Shown here in pieces: positions 25,011-32,874 of a stretch of DNA of 50,074 nucleotides; within the stretch, counting starts at the first letter, position 1; every line of letters starts with the position of its first letter. Origin of the DNA: GCA-2689995 sp964529325 (GTDB lineage Bacteria; Fidelibacterota; Marinisomatia; SCGC-AAA003-L08; GCA-2689995); NCBI GenBank assembly GCA_964529325.1, contig CAZGWH010000008.1, positions 1 to 50,074 of the forward strand, written 5' to 3'. The notes under the pieces were generated by a model. The model saw only the letters and a list, made by a program, of their open reading frames with translations, made no database searches and was not told where the DNA came from. A program made the position numbers and the translations under genes.

Positions 25011-25514
25011 TTGATTTTTAATCCAGCAAAATATTTTATAAAACGATATCATTCACCAGATTTAAAGCCAAGTGAATTAAAGATAATGTTAAATCTGTGG
25101 ATACCATTTATTTTTAATCGTGTAAAAATAGAAGATATATCTGATGATTTTACAGAAATAAAAATAAGATTAATTCATTCAATTTGGAATCGTAATCCCA
25201 ATAAAGCGTTATGGGGTGGTGCTATTTTTAGTGCGGCGGATGGTTTTTTTCCAATTATCCTTAAACAGATAGCATTACGGAATGGAATAAAAACAGATTT
25301 TTTTACAAAATCTACAACGGTAAAATATATCCGTGAAGCAAAAACTGATTTATCATTTCATTTTAAAGTTATGAATGATGAAATAGAAGATTTTTTTAAA
25401 ATAATAAAGAGGGATGGAAAATATCAAGAATGGCATACTATTGATGGTATTGATACCCACGGAAAAAAATGTATTGAAGTAAAAATACAACCCTATTTAA
25501 GAATTAGAAATTAA
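25011..25514 (+). CDS. DUF4442-type hotdog-fold protein
   Basis: A 167-residue protein resembling the DUF4442 family, which has a thioesterase-like hotdog fold. 'WNRNPNKALWGGAIFSAADG' is the clearest family segment. The only start in frame after the upstream stop at 25008 is a TTG at 25011; no convincing ribosome-binding site is seen. Its 3' end overlaps the 3' end of the convergent enoyl-reductase-like gene by 4 bases. Being beside a fatty-acid gene agrees with an acyl-thioester role, but the two are on opposite strands. Confidence 0.65.
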   Translation: MIFNPAKYFIKRYHSPDLKPSELKIMLNLWIPFIFNRVKIEDISDDFTEIKIRLIHSIWNRNPNKALWGGAIFSAADGFFPIILKQIALRNGIKTDFFTKSTTVKYIREAKTDLSFHFKVMNDEIEDFFKIIKRDGKYQEWHTIDGIDTHGKKCIEVKIQPYLRIRN

Positions 25515-26281
25515 CCTGTAATATCTTCGCCACCATCTGCCCGAATTGTATTTCCAGTAATCCATGATGATTCACTTAAACCAATTAATGTCACTGCATT
25601 TCCGATATCTTCAGGTAAAGTTAATCTTCCATGTGGATTGACATTTGTTGCATGTTCAATCATTCTATCATTTCCAGGAATTTTTCGTAATGCAGGAGTA
25701 TCCGTTACACCAGCCATAATTGTATTCGATGCAATTCCATGAGGTGCTAATTCTAATGCTAATTGTCGAGAGGCAGATTCTAATATAGATTTAGCCATCG
25801 AAACTGCACCATAGGATTTCCATTGCCTTTGGCTACCTGAACTAGTCATACCAAAAATATGACTTCCTTTTTTAAGTAATTTCGCTTTAACTAAATCTTG
25901 TGCCCAATAAATAAGACTACTACCCATTACATCAAGGGTCATTTCAATTTGTTTTTGAGAAATCATATTTTTGGAATTCTCATCGATAAATGGTTTTAAA
26001 GCTCCAAAAGCCAATGAATGAACAAATACTTTTACTCTAATATCACCCTGTGTAATTAATTCTTCAATTGCTTCAAATCTTTTTTCTGCATTTGTTGCAC
26101 TCATTTTTTTAAATATTACTTTTACCCCAAATGCTTCTAATTCATTTGTAAGTGTTTCAATTTGGTCTTTCGGTCTTCTTAAATAAACACCAAAAATATT
26201 AATTCCTTTTTCTGCAAGTTTTCTTGCACATGATGCACCAATACCACTTGATGCTCCTAAAATTACAGCCCAATCAGACAT
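25511..26281 (-). CDS. FabL-like enoyl-ACP reductase (SDR family)
   Basis: Short-chain dehydrogenase of 256 residues. The nucleotide-binding motif is 'GASSGIGAS' (9-17). The catalytic pair is Y157 and K164, that is Y-x6-K, the spacing of FabI/FabL enoyl-acyl-carrier-protein reductases rather than the classical SDR Y-x3-K. 'KSYGAVSMAKSILES' and the following 'LALELAPHGIASNTIMAG' resemble B. subtilis FabL. The likely reaction is the last reduction of each fatty-acid elongation cycle using NAD(P)H. It stands alone with its own promoter region (26282-26419), divergent from the aminotransferase. Another SDR activity cannot be excluded. Confidence 0.8.
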   Translation of the reverse strand: MSDWAVILGASSGIGASCARKLAEKGINIFGVYLRRPKDQIETLTNELEAFGVKVIFKKMSATNAEKRFEAIEELITQGDIRVKVFVHSLAFGALKPFIDENSKNMISQKQIEMTLDVMGSSLIYWAQDLVKAKLLKKGSHIFGMTSSGSQRQWKSYGAVSMAKSILESASRQLALELAPHGIASNTIMAGVTDTPALRKIPGNDRMIEHATNVNPHGRLTLPEDIGNAVTLIGLSESSWITGNTIRADGGEDITG

Positions 26282-26419
26282 GAAATGATTCCTTTCGTTT
26301 ATTATCCGTATATCAAAATTTAAAAGTTATTTAATGGATTTTACTAATTGCAAATCTGTTAATAAATGTAAATTTCATAACCTTATTTTAACCCCTTTTA
26401 ATATTTTGGAGAAATTTAT

Positions 26420-27751
26420 ATGTCAAACTTAAAAATCATTGGATTTGGAGATGATTTAACAATTAATGGAACACGAATTGGAGATCTTTCACCTGCTGAC
26501 CATGAAAAAATAGAATTAGAAAATGGTGGACGAAATTATAGTCCATTAGAAAATGTTGTTGTATCCCATGTTCAAGATTCCTCTACATTAATTTGTAGAA
26601 AACCAGACCCTGATAATATAAAGGCATATATTGAAGAAGAAGTTTTAGATGGACTTTGTTGTTATTCTGCTGTAAATCAGGGCCAATTAAATAAAACAAT
26701 TGTTGATGCCGTTGTAAAACATTTAACGGAAGAAAAATTACCAACAGTTCCACGATCTATTCGTCATAAATATATGAGTGGATTATTACTTGCTGTATCA
26801 GGAATTACAGAAATGGATAGAGTCGTTCCAAAAGTAGCGGGCGTTGAAGCCCCTGAATTATTATTTAAATTATCAAGAAGGTGGGGGTATCAGAAGAAAG
26901 GAATTCCTCAGGGTGAAGCGATAATAGTTGGAGCAAAAGGGAACTTCCATGGCCGAACGATGACTGCAATTTCACTTTCTGATGATCCAGACTCTCGAAC
27001 AGATTTTGGTCCATTTGTTTCCGGAATAGAACTTGTGCCTTTTAATGACTATGAAGCATTAAAAACATTATTTGAAGAAAAAGGTGATCGAATTGCATCC
27101 TATCTTGTAGAACCCATTCAAGGTGAGGCTGGAGTAATTGTACCAGATGATGATTATTGGCCAAAAGTTTCAAAGCTTTGCAAAGAGCATAATATTTTAT
27201 TAGCAATGGATGAAGTACAGACAGGATTTGGAAGAACGGGTGCTAATTTTGCTCATCAATTATTTGGTGTTAAACCCGATATTATGGGATGTGGTAAGGC
27301 TGCAGGAGGTGGAATATTACCTGTATCTTTTGTTGCTGGTAGTGATGAAGTAATTGGTACTTTAACTCCGGGTTCTGAAGGCTCAACTTTTGGAGGATAT
27401 CCTTTAGGAGCTGTTGCATCAATATATGCAATAAAGGTATTAGTTGATGAAAAACTTGCTGAAAAAGCACGAGTTAGAGGTGCCCAATTAATGAATCATT
27501 TTGAAGATATTATGAATGAATTCCCTGATAAAATAAAAGAAGTTAGAGGAAAAGGACTATTAACTGCGTTTGAAATGCATGATGAACCACATCTAGATGG
27601 CCATACTGTTTCTGTTAATTTGATGAATAATGGTGTATATGCAAAGGAAACACATCATTCAACCGTTCGTTTAGCACCAGCCTTAACAATTGATGCATGG
27701 CAAATTGATAATATTGCTGAAGCAATTAGGGGAGTTATTAAAGACTTATAA
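26420..27751 (+). CDS. Class III PLP-dependent aminotransferase (ornithine/acetylornithine type)
   Basis: A 443-residue aminotransferase. The PLP lysine is K293 in 'GCGKAAGGGILPVSF', preceded by 'LAMDEVQTGFGRTG' with the cofactor-binding Asp and Gln. 'GNFHGRTMTAISLSDDP' and 'YLVEPIQGEAGVIVPD' match ornithine delta-aminotransferase and acetylornithine aminotransferase. The first 60 residues are longer than in those enzymes. The substrate is probably ornithine or a similar omega-amine, but subfamily assignment needs a tree. GGAG lies about eight bases before the ATG. It is monocistronic and converges with the end of the flagellar operon two bases later, with no terminator visible. Confidence 0.85.
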   Translation: MSNLKIIGFGDDLTINGTRIGDLSPADHEKIELENGGRNYSPLENVVVSHVQDSSTLICRKPDPDNIKAYIEEEVLDGLCCYSAVNQGQLNKTIVDAVVKHLTEEKLPTVPRSIRHKYMSGLLLAVSGITEMDRVVPKVAGVEAPELLFKLSRRWGYQKKGIPQGEAIIVGAKGNFHGRTMTAISLSDDPDSRTDFGPFVSGIELVPFNDYEALKTLFEEKGDRIASYLVEPIQGEAGVIVPDDDYWPKVSKLCKEHNILLAMDEVQTGFGRTGANFAHQLFGVKPDIMGCGKAAGGGILPVSFVAGSDEVIGTLTPGSEGSTFGGYPLGAVASIYAIKVLVDEKLAEKARVRGAQLMNHFEDIMNEFPDKIKEVRGKGLLTAFEMHDEPHLDGHTVSVNLMNNGVYAKETHHSTVRLAPALTIDAWQIDNIAEAIRGVIKDL

Positions 27752-27753
27752 AT

Positions 27754-28542
27754 TTATTTTATAAGAATAACTTTTTGATTTAGGGATTGGGTAGGAGTAC
27801 TTATTTTAATAATATATTCACCTGATGGATAATTAGACGCATCCCAAATCCAAGAATGTCTACCAAGGTTTTTATTTCCAAGATAATTAGATTCAATTTC
27901 GATCCCATTTAAATCAAAAATTAAAATAGAAATTGGTTCTGTGATATTTATTGTATAATCTATTTGAGTTTTTGGATTAAAAGGGTTAGGAAATATTTTT
28001 TCAATAGAAAATTGAGATGGTTCAATAAATTCAGAAATTGATTCTGAAATATCCTCACTATTTAATTCTCCTACGCTAAATCCGCCAAAGTTTGTGTATT
28101 GACATTCGGATTCTTCACCAGACATAATATTAAAACATTCTGTCCAAGTTGCGTCAATAATATTATTTGTACTCATATTATAAATTTTAAAGTTAGGTAC
28201 TTGTCCAGGTAATAAATAGCCTTCTGAATATTCAAACCCATCATAGCCATTTACATTTAAAGTGAATTTATTATCCATATCATTTATATAATAAATTGAC
28301 CATCCCACACAAACATCACCATTAAATGCTCCTACAATATCACAATTCTCACTAGGACATGACACTGTTCCATCGGGTTCTAAATTACCTTTTATAATTT
28401 CAGTATCATTAATTAATACACCTTCAATAATATAAAATGCTTGATTAATAGTAGATTCATAACACCAACCAGAATCATCATTACAGTCTTGTGAAAGAAT
28501 AAATTTTGTTAAAGCAAAAAATATGATATAGAAATAATTCAT
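27754..28542 (-). CDS. Secreted protein with C-terminal FPNPFNP sorting-type domain
   Basis: A 262-residue exported protein of unknown function. The start is taken at the ATG at 28542, which overlaps the stop of the upstream gene (TAATG), rather than a TTG 12 bases earlier. A signal peptide (about 1-18, ending 'FILSQ') is followed by a Cys-containing domain. The last 80 residues form a FlgD-Ig-like/type 9-secretion-like domain beginning 'FPNPFNPKTQIDYTI' and ending '...IIKIST'. Such domains direct proteins to the surface in Bacteroidota and relatives. It is the last gene of the flagellar operon, so it may be co-expressed with flagella, though it resembles no flagellar protein. Confidence 0.7.
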   Translation of the reverse strand: MNYFYIIFFALTKFILSQDCNDDSGWCYESTINQAFYIIEGVLINDTEIIKGNLEPDGTVSCPSENCDIVGAFNGDVCVGWSIYYINDMDNKFTLNVNGYDGFEYSEGYLLPGQVPNFKIYNMSTNNIIDATWTECFNIMSGEESECQYTNFGGFSVGELNSEDISESISEFIEPSQFSIEKIFPNPFNPKTQIDYTINITEPISILIFDLNGIEIESNYLGNKNLGRHSWIWDASNYPSGEYIIKISTPTQSLNQKVILIK

Positions 28543-29774
28543 TAAAAATCCCAATTTGGATGAGGTTTTGGTAAAGAAGCAAAAGCATAATCTAATTTTT
28601 GTATTAGATTTTCATTTGCGGAAAAGTCTTCTGAAATAATTAGTGAACTCGCAGGTAAAACTCCAGCCCACATTCGAGTAAATCCATTGACCGTAGTTTC
28701 TAGAGTATCTAATTTTTTGTTTATTCCTTTTTCGCAAAATGAATTCTTGCCCAATGTGATAATATAATTTCCTGCAATTCCTCTCCATTCACTCGAGTTG
28801 TCAAGATAGGATTCTATAGGGTCTGATAATTTTAGATTAAAAGAAAAGTCGTCAATTCTTAAAGATGTACTTTCGATACATTTAAATAAATCTAAGATTC
28901 TAAATTGGGAAAAAGAAAATGACTTATTTTGGTTCATAAATTTTGAATTTTTTGATAAATATCTATGAAAAAAAGGTTTTTTTAAAATATCTTGGATGAA
29001 AATGTCAGGTGGTTCAATCATTTTAACTAAAGGTATTTGATCCCCTATACTTTTAATAAATGATAATAATTCAATTAATTGATCATAATTTTGATAAACA
29101 ATCCATCTTACATAAATAGGCCCTTGTTCTTCTCCTAAACCATGTAACCAAATATGATGGGTCAAATTATTATTTTCATCTCGATAACCAAAACCAAAAT
29201 TTTTAGAACCACATGAGACTTCAAATTTTGTACTAACAATTGGAAGTACGCAAGAACCATGTTTTCGTAGCCTGTTTGTTCTTGATAAATGAATTTCTTT
29301 AAAATGTTTTTTGGTTAATCGTTCAGGAGTACGAAATGGGGTTTTTAAATTTAAAATAGAAGGTGAAAATTCTATTAAATATTCATAGGTTCCATTTCCA
29401 AAACCGAGGTTATTATAAAAACCTTGTTCAAACATAGAAAGACCGCTTATTACAGCCCCAGATAGTGCATCATTAGCAATTTGCAAAGCAGTCATTTTAC
29501 TTGCAAATCCTTTTTTCCTAGCTATGAAACTTGTTGTGACTGCAGTAATTGCAGAAAATGGTAAAGTATTCTGTTGATATTTAAAATTACCAAGAAGACT
29601 AGAAACATAACATTCAGCCTGCCCATTAATCTCAGCAACTAAACCATTTGAGTTTTTTACCCAATCGTTTAAAAATTTAAATTTTTCTGGACTTACCCAT
29701 CCAACTTCATGCCAAATTTGGTGAATGTGTTTTAAATCTTTTTTATAATTAACATTACGAATAGTAGTTGTCAT
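28542..29774 (-). CDS. Eis-like GNAT acetyltransferase with SCP2-type C-terminus
   Basis: A 410-residue protein with the plan of the Eis (enhanced intracellular survival) acetyltransferases: a first GNAT fold (about 1-135, with the acetyl-CoA segment 'ARKKGFASKMTALQIA'), a second GNAT-like fold (about 145-285) and a sterol-carrier-type domain (about 300-405). The family uses acetyl-CoA to modify amines, such as aminoglycosides or protein lysines. It sits 8 bases after the GAF protein in the flagellar operon and is translationally coupled to the secreted protein downstream. A flagellum-linked protein acetylation role is possible but purely contextual. Confidence 0.65.
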   Translation of the reverse strand: MTTTIRNVNYKKDLKHIHQIWHEVGWVSPEKFKFLNDWVKNSNGLVAEINGQAECYVSSLLGNFKYQQNTLPFSAITAVTTSFIARKKGFASKMTALQIANDALSGAVISGLSMFEQGFYNNLGFGNGTYEYLIEFSPSILNLKTPFRTPERLTKKHFKEIHLSRTNRLRKHGSCVLPIVSTKFEVSCGSKNFGFGYRDENNNLTHHIWLHGLGEEQGPIYVRWIVYQNYDQLIELLSFIKSIGDQIPLVKMIEPPDIFIQDILKKPFFHRYLSKNSKFMNQNKSFSFSQFRILDLFKCIESTSLRIDDFSFNLKLSDPIESYLDNSSEWRGIAGNYIITLGKNSFCEKGINKKLDTLETTVNGFTRMWAGVLPASSLIISEDFSANENLIQKLDYAFASLPKPHPNWDF

Positions 29775-29782
29775 TTATACTA

Positions 29783-30532
29783 CTAATTATCTCTGTGAAG
29801 GATTGTATCTATTTTTCGTGCAGAATCTAAAATAATATTTAATTTTTCTGCTAAAAGTTCATTATTAATTAAATTATTATTGTATTTTTGGACTAATAAT
29901 TCTGAAAAACCTATAATTATTGAAAGCGGATTATTAATTTCTTTATTTAATTTTTCTACATCTTCACCCATTGTTGCAAATTTTTCTTTAATAATAAGTT
30001 TTTCTTCAGTGGATTTTAATTTATTAAGGGTATTTTCAAATAATTGCTTTTGTTGCAGTAATTCTTTTTTTAAGTTAAATTTATCAATAATTAGTGCGAC
30101 TTGACCACCTAATAAAATAAATTCGCTTTTATCCTTTTCTGTGAAATATCCAGATTCATTTTGCCCTAAGTTTAAAACACCAATTAGCTTTTCATCTACT
30201 ACTAATGGAATAGAAACAAATGAATTAAATTTTCGCTGTGGATTACTATTTGTAAATTGTGAAAAAATTATCGGATCTTCATTGTCAGAAACCCAACCTG
30301 CAATACCTTGACCTTTACCAATTTTAAACTCAGATGCTAAATCTACAATAATTTCATTTTTTGAATAGATAGGCATTAATTGATTTTTATCCGTAGAATG
30401 AATAAATAAGGTACCATAATCAAATGGTATAGCTTCAAAAACTACTTCAAAAATTGATTCAAAAATAATGGAATCATCCAATTTCTTTTTTAATAATAGA
30501 CCTATTTCGTGAAGTTTTTTTATATTAATCAT
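29783..30532 (-). CDS. GAF-domain protein with a histidine-less kinase dimerisation domain
   Basis: A 249-residue cytoplasmic protein. Residues about 15-155 form a GAF sensor domain ('GKGQGIAGWVSDNEDPIIF', 'SIPLVVDEKLIGVLNLGQ'). A coiled coil follows (about 155-185), then a DHp-like helical segment 'KLNKEINNPLSIIIGFSELL' (194-213). In histidine kinases the equivalent motif is 'HEINNPL'; here the phospho-accepting His is Lys (K197). The protein ends there, with no ATPase domain. It starts within the stop of the upstream histidine kinase (4-base ATGA overlap). It probably forms a mixed dimer with that kinase, which lacks a sensor domain, and lends it the GAF sensor. That partnership is inferred. 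Confidence 0.75.
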   Translation of the reverse strand: MINIKKLHEIGLLLKKKLDDSIIFESIFEVVFEAIPFDYGTLFIHSTDKNQLMPIYSKNEIIVDLASEFKIGKGQGIAGWVSDNEDPIIFSQFTNSNPQRKFNSFVSIPLVVDEKLIGVLNLGQNESGYFTEKDKSEFILLGGQVALIIDKFNLKKELLQQKQLFENTLNKLKSTEEKLIIKEKFATMGEDVEKLNKEINNPLSIIIGFSELLVQKYNNNLINNELLAEKLNIILDSARKIDTILHRDN

Positions 30533-31284
30533 GATGCAATAGGTAAAGAAATTTTAAAGGAGCTGTGTTTGCCTTCATCAACATCTAAATCAATTGTTCC
30601 TTTTAGTGAATTGATAATTAATCTAATAATTGATAACCCTAAGCCATTTCCTGCCATTTCCTTTGTCGTGAAAAAAGGTTCAAATATTTTTTCTTGTATT
30701 TCTTTTTCAATACTTCCTGCATTATCTTTAACAATTACATGTACTTTTTTATCAATATTACAATATTCTGACGAAATTAAAATTTCTTTTTTACATTTAG
30801 AATTATTATTTATTAAAGCATATTTTGCATTTGTAAGTAAGTTTACAAAAATTTGGTCAAGCCATATCTCATGCCCTTTAATCGATGGAATTTCATTTAA
30901 ATTAGTAATGATTGAAATTTTTTCGTTAGAAAATTGATGAGTGAGAAGCGTGACTGCATTGTCTATAGATTTATTCAAATCCACATGAGCAAAATCATCT
31001 TGGTGGCTATTTCGCGCAAAGGTTTGCATTCGATTAATAATTTCTTCAACCTTTTGTGTTAAGGATAAAATTTCATTTAAATTTTTATTCAAATGTTCAA
31101 GATTAGTTTCTTTATTGGGGGCCAGTAATCGAATTGATAGCTCAGACGACATTCTAATTCCTGTCAAAGGTTGATTAATTTCATGAAGAATACTTGCACT
31201 AAGTTCTCCTAATGACCGCAATCTATCTTTTTGTAAATCAATACTTAATTCCGAAATATTTTCTAATTGATTTAAATTATCCAT
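30529..31284 (-). CDS. Sensor-less histidine kinase
   Basis: A 251-residue kinase core. The dimerisation domain has the phosphorylated His in 'SILHEINQPLTGIRMSSEL' (H34). The ATPase domain shows the N box 'NLLTNAKYALI', a slightly altered G1 box 'KDNAGSIEKEI' (usually DNGxGI), the F box 'FEPFFTTKEM' and the G2 box 'GNGLGLSIIRLI'. Only about 20 residues precede the DHp domain, so the sensory input must come from a partner, most likely the GAF protein encoded next. It resembles the NtrB/FlrB/AtoS group that pairs with sigma-54 activators, but no response regulator gene is present in the window. Confidence 0.85.
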   Translation of the reverse strand: MDNLNQLENISELSIDLQKDRLRSLGELSASILHEINQPLTGIRMSSELSIRLLAPNKETNLEHLNKNLNEILSLTQKVEEIINRMQTFARNSHQDDFAHVDLNKSIDNAVTLLTHQFSNEKISIITNLNEIPSIKGHEIWLDQIFVNLLTNAKYALINNNSKCKKEILISSEYCNIDKKVHVIVKDNAGSIEKEIQEKIFEPFFTTKEMAGNGLGLSIIRLIINSLKGTIDLDVDEGKHSSFKISLPIAS

Positions 31285-31285
31285 A

Positions 31286-31564
31286 CTAAATAGTAATATT
31301 TATTCTTGATGTTTTAATTGTTGATTTATTTTCTATAAGTTTGATTGTTAAATGGTTATTATTATTTTTAATTTCAAAGTTTAATTCATCTCCAATATTA
31401 AGATTTTTTTTTGATTCGGTAATAATATTATAGCCATATATTCTTAATATATATTTTTCTTCATCCAATTTATCTAAAATCCTTCCCTTTACTTTCGACA
31501 TAGGTGTTAATCTTTTTAGTAAATCTTGTAAATTTTTTGATGTGTCTATTTGATAATCAGCCAT
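31286..31564 (-). CDS. Small protein resembling an N-terminal module of hook-length control proteins
   Basis: A 92-residue protein I cannot assign firmly. Its pattern of 'VKGRILDKLDEEKYILRIYG', then 'LNIGDELNFEIK' and 'HLTIKLI' is a small beta-barrel rhythm like that found in FliK-related proteins of some phyla. It lies between two small genes of the flagellar operon, 1 base before the histidine kinase. A flagellar assembly or regulatory role is likely from context only. No good ribosome-binding site is visible, so translation may depend on coupling. Confidence 0.5.
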   Translation of the reverse strand: MADYQIDTSKNLQDLLKRLTPMSKVKGRILDKLDEEKYILRIYGYNIITESKKNLNIGDELNFEIKNNNNHLTIKLIENKSTIKTSRINITI

Positions 31565-31569
31565 TATTA

Positions 31570-31836
31570 TTAAATTTTAATATCAATATTTAATCCAGGT
31601 TCATCGTCATTTTCATCAAGTAGGGTATTCGTCATTTGCTCTTCATTTTTACTATTTTCTAATTGTTCTTGAGCTTGTGTAGATAATTCTAATGAATCTT
31701 TTTCTTCATTTTTTGAGTCAGATTGGCTATGAGGATTCTCTTTACGGTCTTTATCAATTTTACTTGATTCAGTCGCAATTGTCTGATTTAAATTAAAATT
31801 AGATTGAATTTTTGGTATATCACTTGGTGATGCCAT
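31570..31836 (-). CDS. Small acidic, disordered protein downstream of fliA
   Basis: An 88-residue, low-complexity protein rich in Glu, Asp, Ser, Asn and Gln, starting immediately at the end of fliA. The segment 'DSLELSTQAQEQLENSK' recalls the 'DKIEISSQAKEM' stretch of the anti-sigma-28 factor FlgM from B. subtilis. However, the sigma-binding helices expected after it are not obvious, as the tail is short and acidic. It could be a degenerate or shortened FlgM, or an unrelated flagellar linker protein. Not recognised with confidence. Confidence 0.45.
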   Translation of the reverse strand: MASPSDIPKIQSNFNLNQTIATESSKIDKDRKENPHSQSDSKNEEKDSLELSTQAQEQLENSKNEEQMTNTLLDENDDEPGLNIDIKI

Positions 31837-32622
31837 TTAGTTTTCCTCTACAACTGCTATCCTTATTTTCATTAACGTTTTATTTAAAATTTGTGAAACT
31901 CTTGATTCTGAAACTCCAATGACATTTGCAATCTCCTGTAAAGTTAACTCTTCATAGTAGTATAAAACTAAAGCAAGCCGTTCTCTATCTGGCAAAGTTT
32001 TAATTGTCGCCATAACATCACTTTTCAAAGATTCATTCATAATTAATTCTTCAGGGGTTTGAACACTTTGGTCTTTTACTGCTTCTATTCGAGTCATTGA
32101 TTCATCATCTTCATTGCCTTCCACTTTTTCATCTAATGATAGTGTATAGCTTAATTGAGCAATTCCCATTAATTGATGATATTCATCTTCAGTTATTTCT
32201 GCTTTTTCGCAAATTTCAATGACGATAGGGTCTCTACCTAATTCTTGGCATAATTTAGAAGTTAATTTTTCAATATGCATGAGCTTTGATAATTTACCTC
32301 TTGAAATTACCCCAGACTTTCTAATTTCATCAATAACAGCACCATGAACTCTTGTGTATGCAAAGGATTTAAATTTAATTCCTGCACTAATATCAAATCG
32401 ATTAAGTGCTTCAATTAATCCCATTAATCCAATTTGCACTAAATCATCTTTTGTTAGAATATTAGTACTTGGTAAATTCAGGCGATTTACTATTTTATAA
32501 ACAAGAGGGATAAAGGCTGTAACAACTTTACCTTTACTTATATCTGTTGGGGTTTTAAAATACTCCCGAACAATGAGTTCACCGTCCGCTTCATGCGGTT
32601 TTGCTGGTGAATATTCGAGCAA
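31837..32622 (-). CDS. fliA: RNA polymerase sigma-28 factor
   Basis: Flagellar sigma factor of 261 residues, the normal size. Region 2 is 'DDLVQIGLMGLIEALNRFD' followed by 'FKSFAYTRVHGAVIDEIRKS'. Region 3 contains 'LCQELGRDPIVIEICEKA'. Region 4 has the helix-turn-helix 'LTLQEIANVIGVSESRVSQI'. It should direct late flagellar and motility promoters of the TAAA-N15-GCCGATA type. One such candidate lies ahead of the MotAB/FliF-like operon at 16710-16736. It follows flhF-flhG in the operon, the order seen in Firmicutes and other phyla, and abuts both neighbours without gaps. Confidence 0.95.
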   Translation of the reverse strand: MLEYSPAKPHEADGELIVREYFKTPTDISKGKVVTAFIPLVYKIVNRLNLPSTNILTKDDLVQIGLMGLIEALNRFDISAGIKFKSFAYTRVHGAVIDEIRKSGVISRGKLSKLMHIEKLTSKLCQELGRDPIVIEICEKAEITEDEYHQLMGIAQLSYTLSLDEKVEGNEDDESMTRIEAVKDQSVQTPEELIMNESLKSDVMATIKTLPDRERLALVLYYYEELTLQEIANVIGVSESRVSQILNKTLMKIRIAVVEEN

Positions 32623-32874
32623 TTAAATTTCCTCCGTATTGATAACTTCATCATCGTCATCTGTTTCTAAATCAGGGATATTATCATTCTGATTTTCCAT
32701 GAGCGAGATTCCCGTTCGCATAAAATAAAAGCCAATTAAGACAATGAAAATAACTGCAATAAAAATAAGACCAGAAAAAATAAATGCATCAAATGGATTT
32801 TTTTCAGAATTTAACTTGAAAACAAAAGTTAATAATGCAAGTATAGCTGCTAATTGTACAAAAGATCGATTCAT
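32623..32874 (-). CDS. Small two-helix membrane protein between flhG and fliA
   Basis: An 83-residue protein of unknown family. Two predicted membrane helices (about 5-20 and 31-53) are followed by a very acidic cytoplasmic tail ('DLETDDDDEVINTEE'). It overlaps flhG by 4 bases and abuts fliA, so it is an integral part of the operon. Small membrane proteins at this position occur in other flagellar operons, but I do not recognise this one. Confidence 0.6.
   Translation of the reverse strand: MNRSFVQLAAILALLTFVFKLNSEKNPFDAFIFSGLIFIAVIFIVLIGFYFMRTGISLMENQNDNIPDLETDDDDEVINTEEI

Noticed and set aside
28543..28554. TTG at 28554 as start of the secreted protein
   Set aside because: The ATG at 28542 gives a better signal peptide and a TAATG coupling with the upstream stop.
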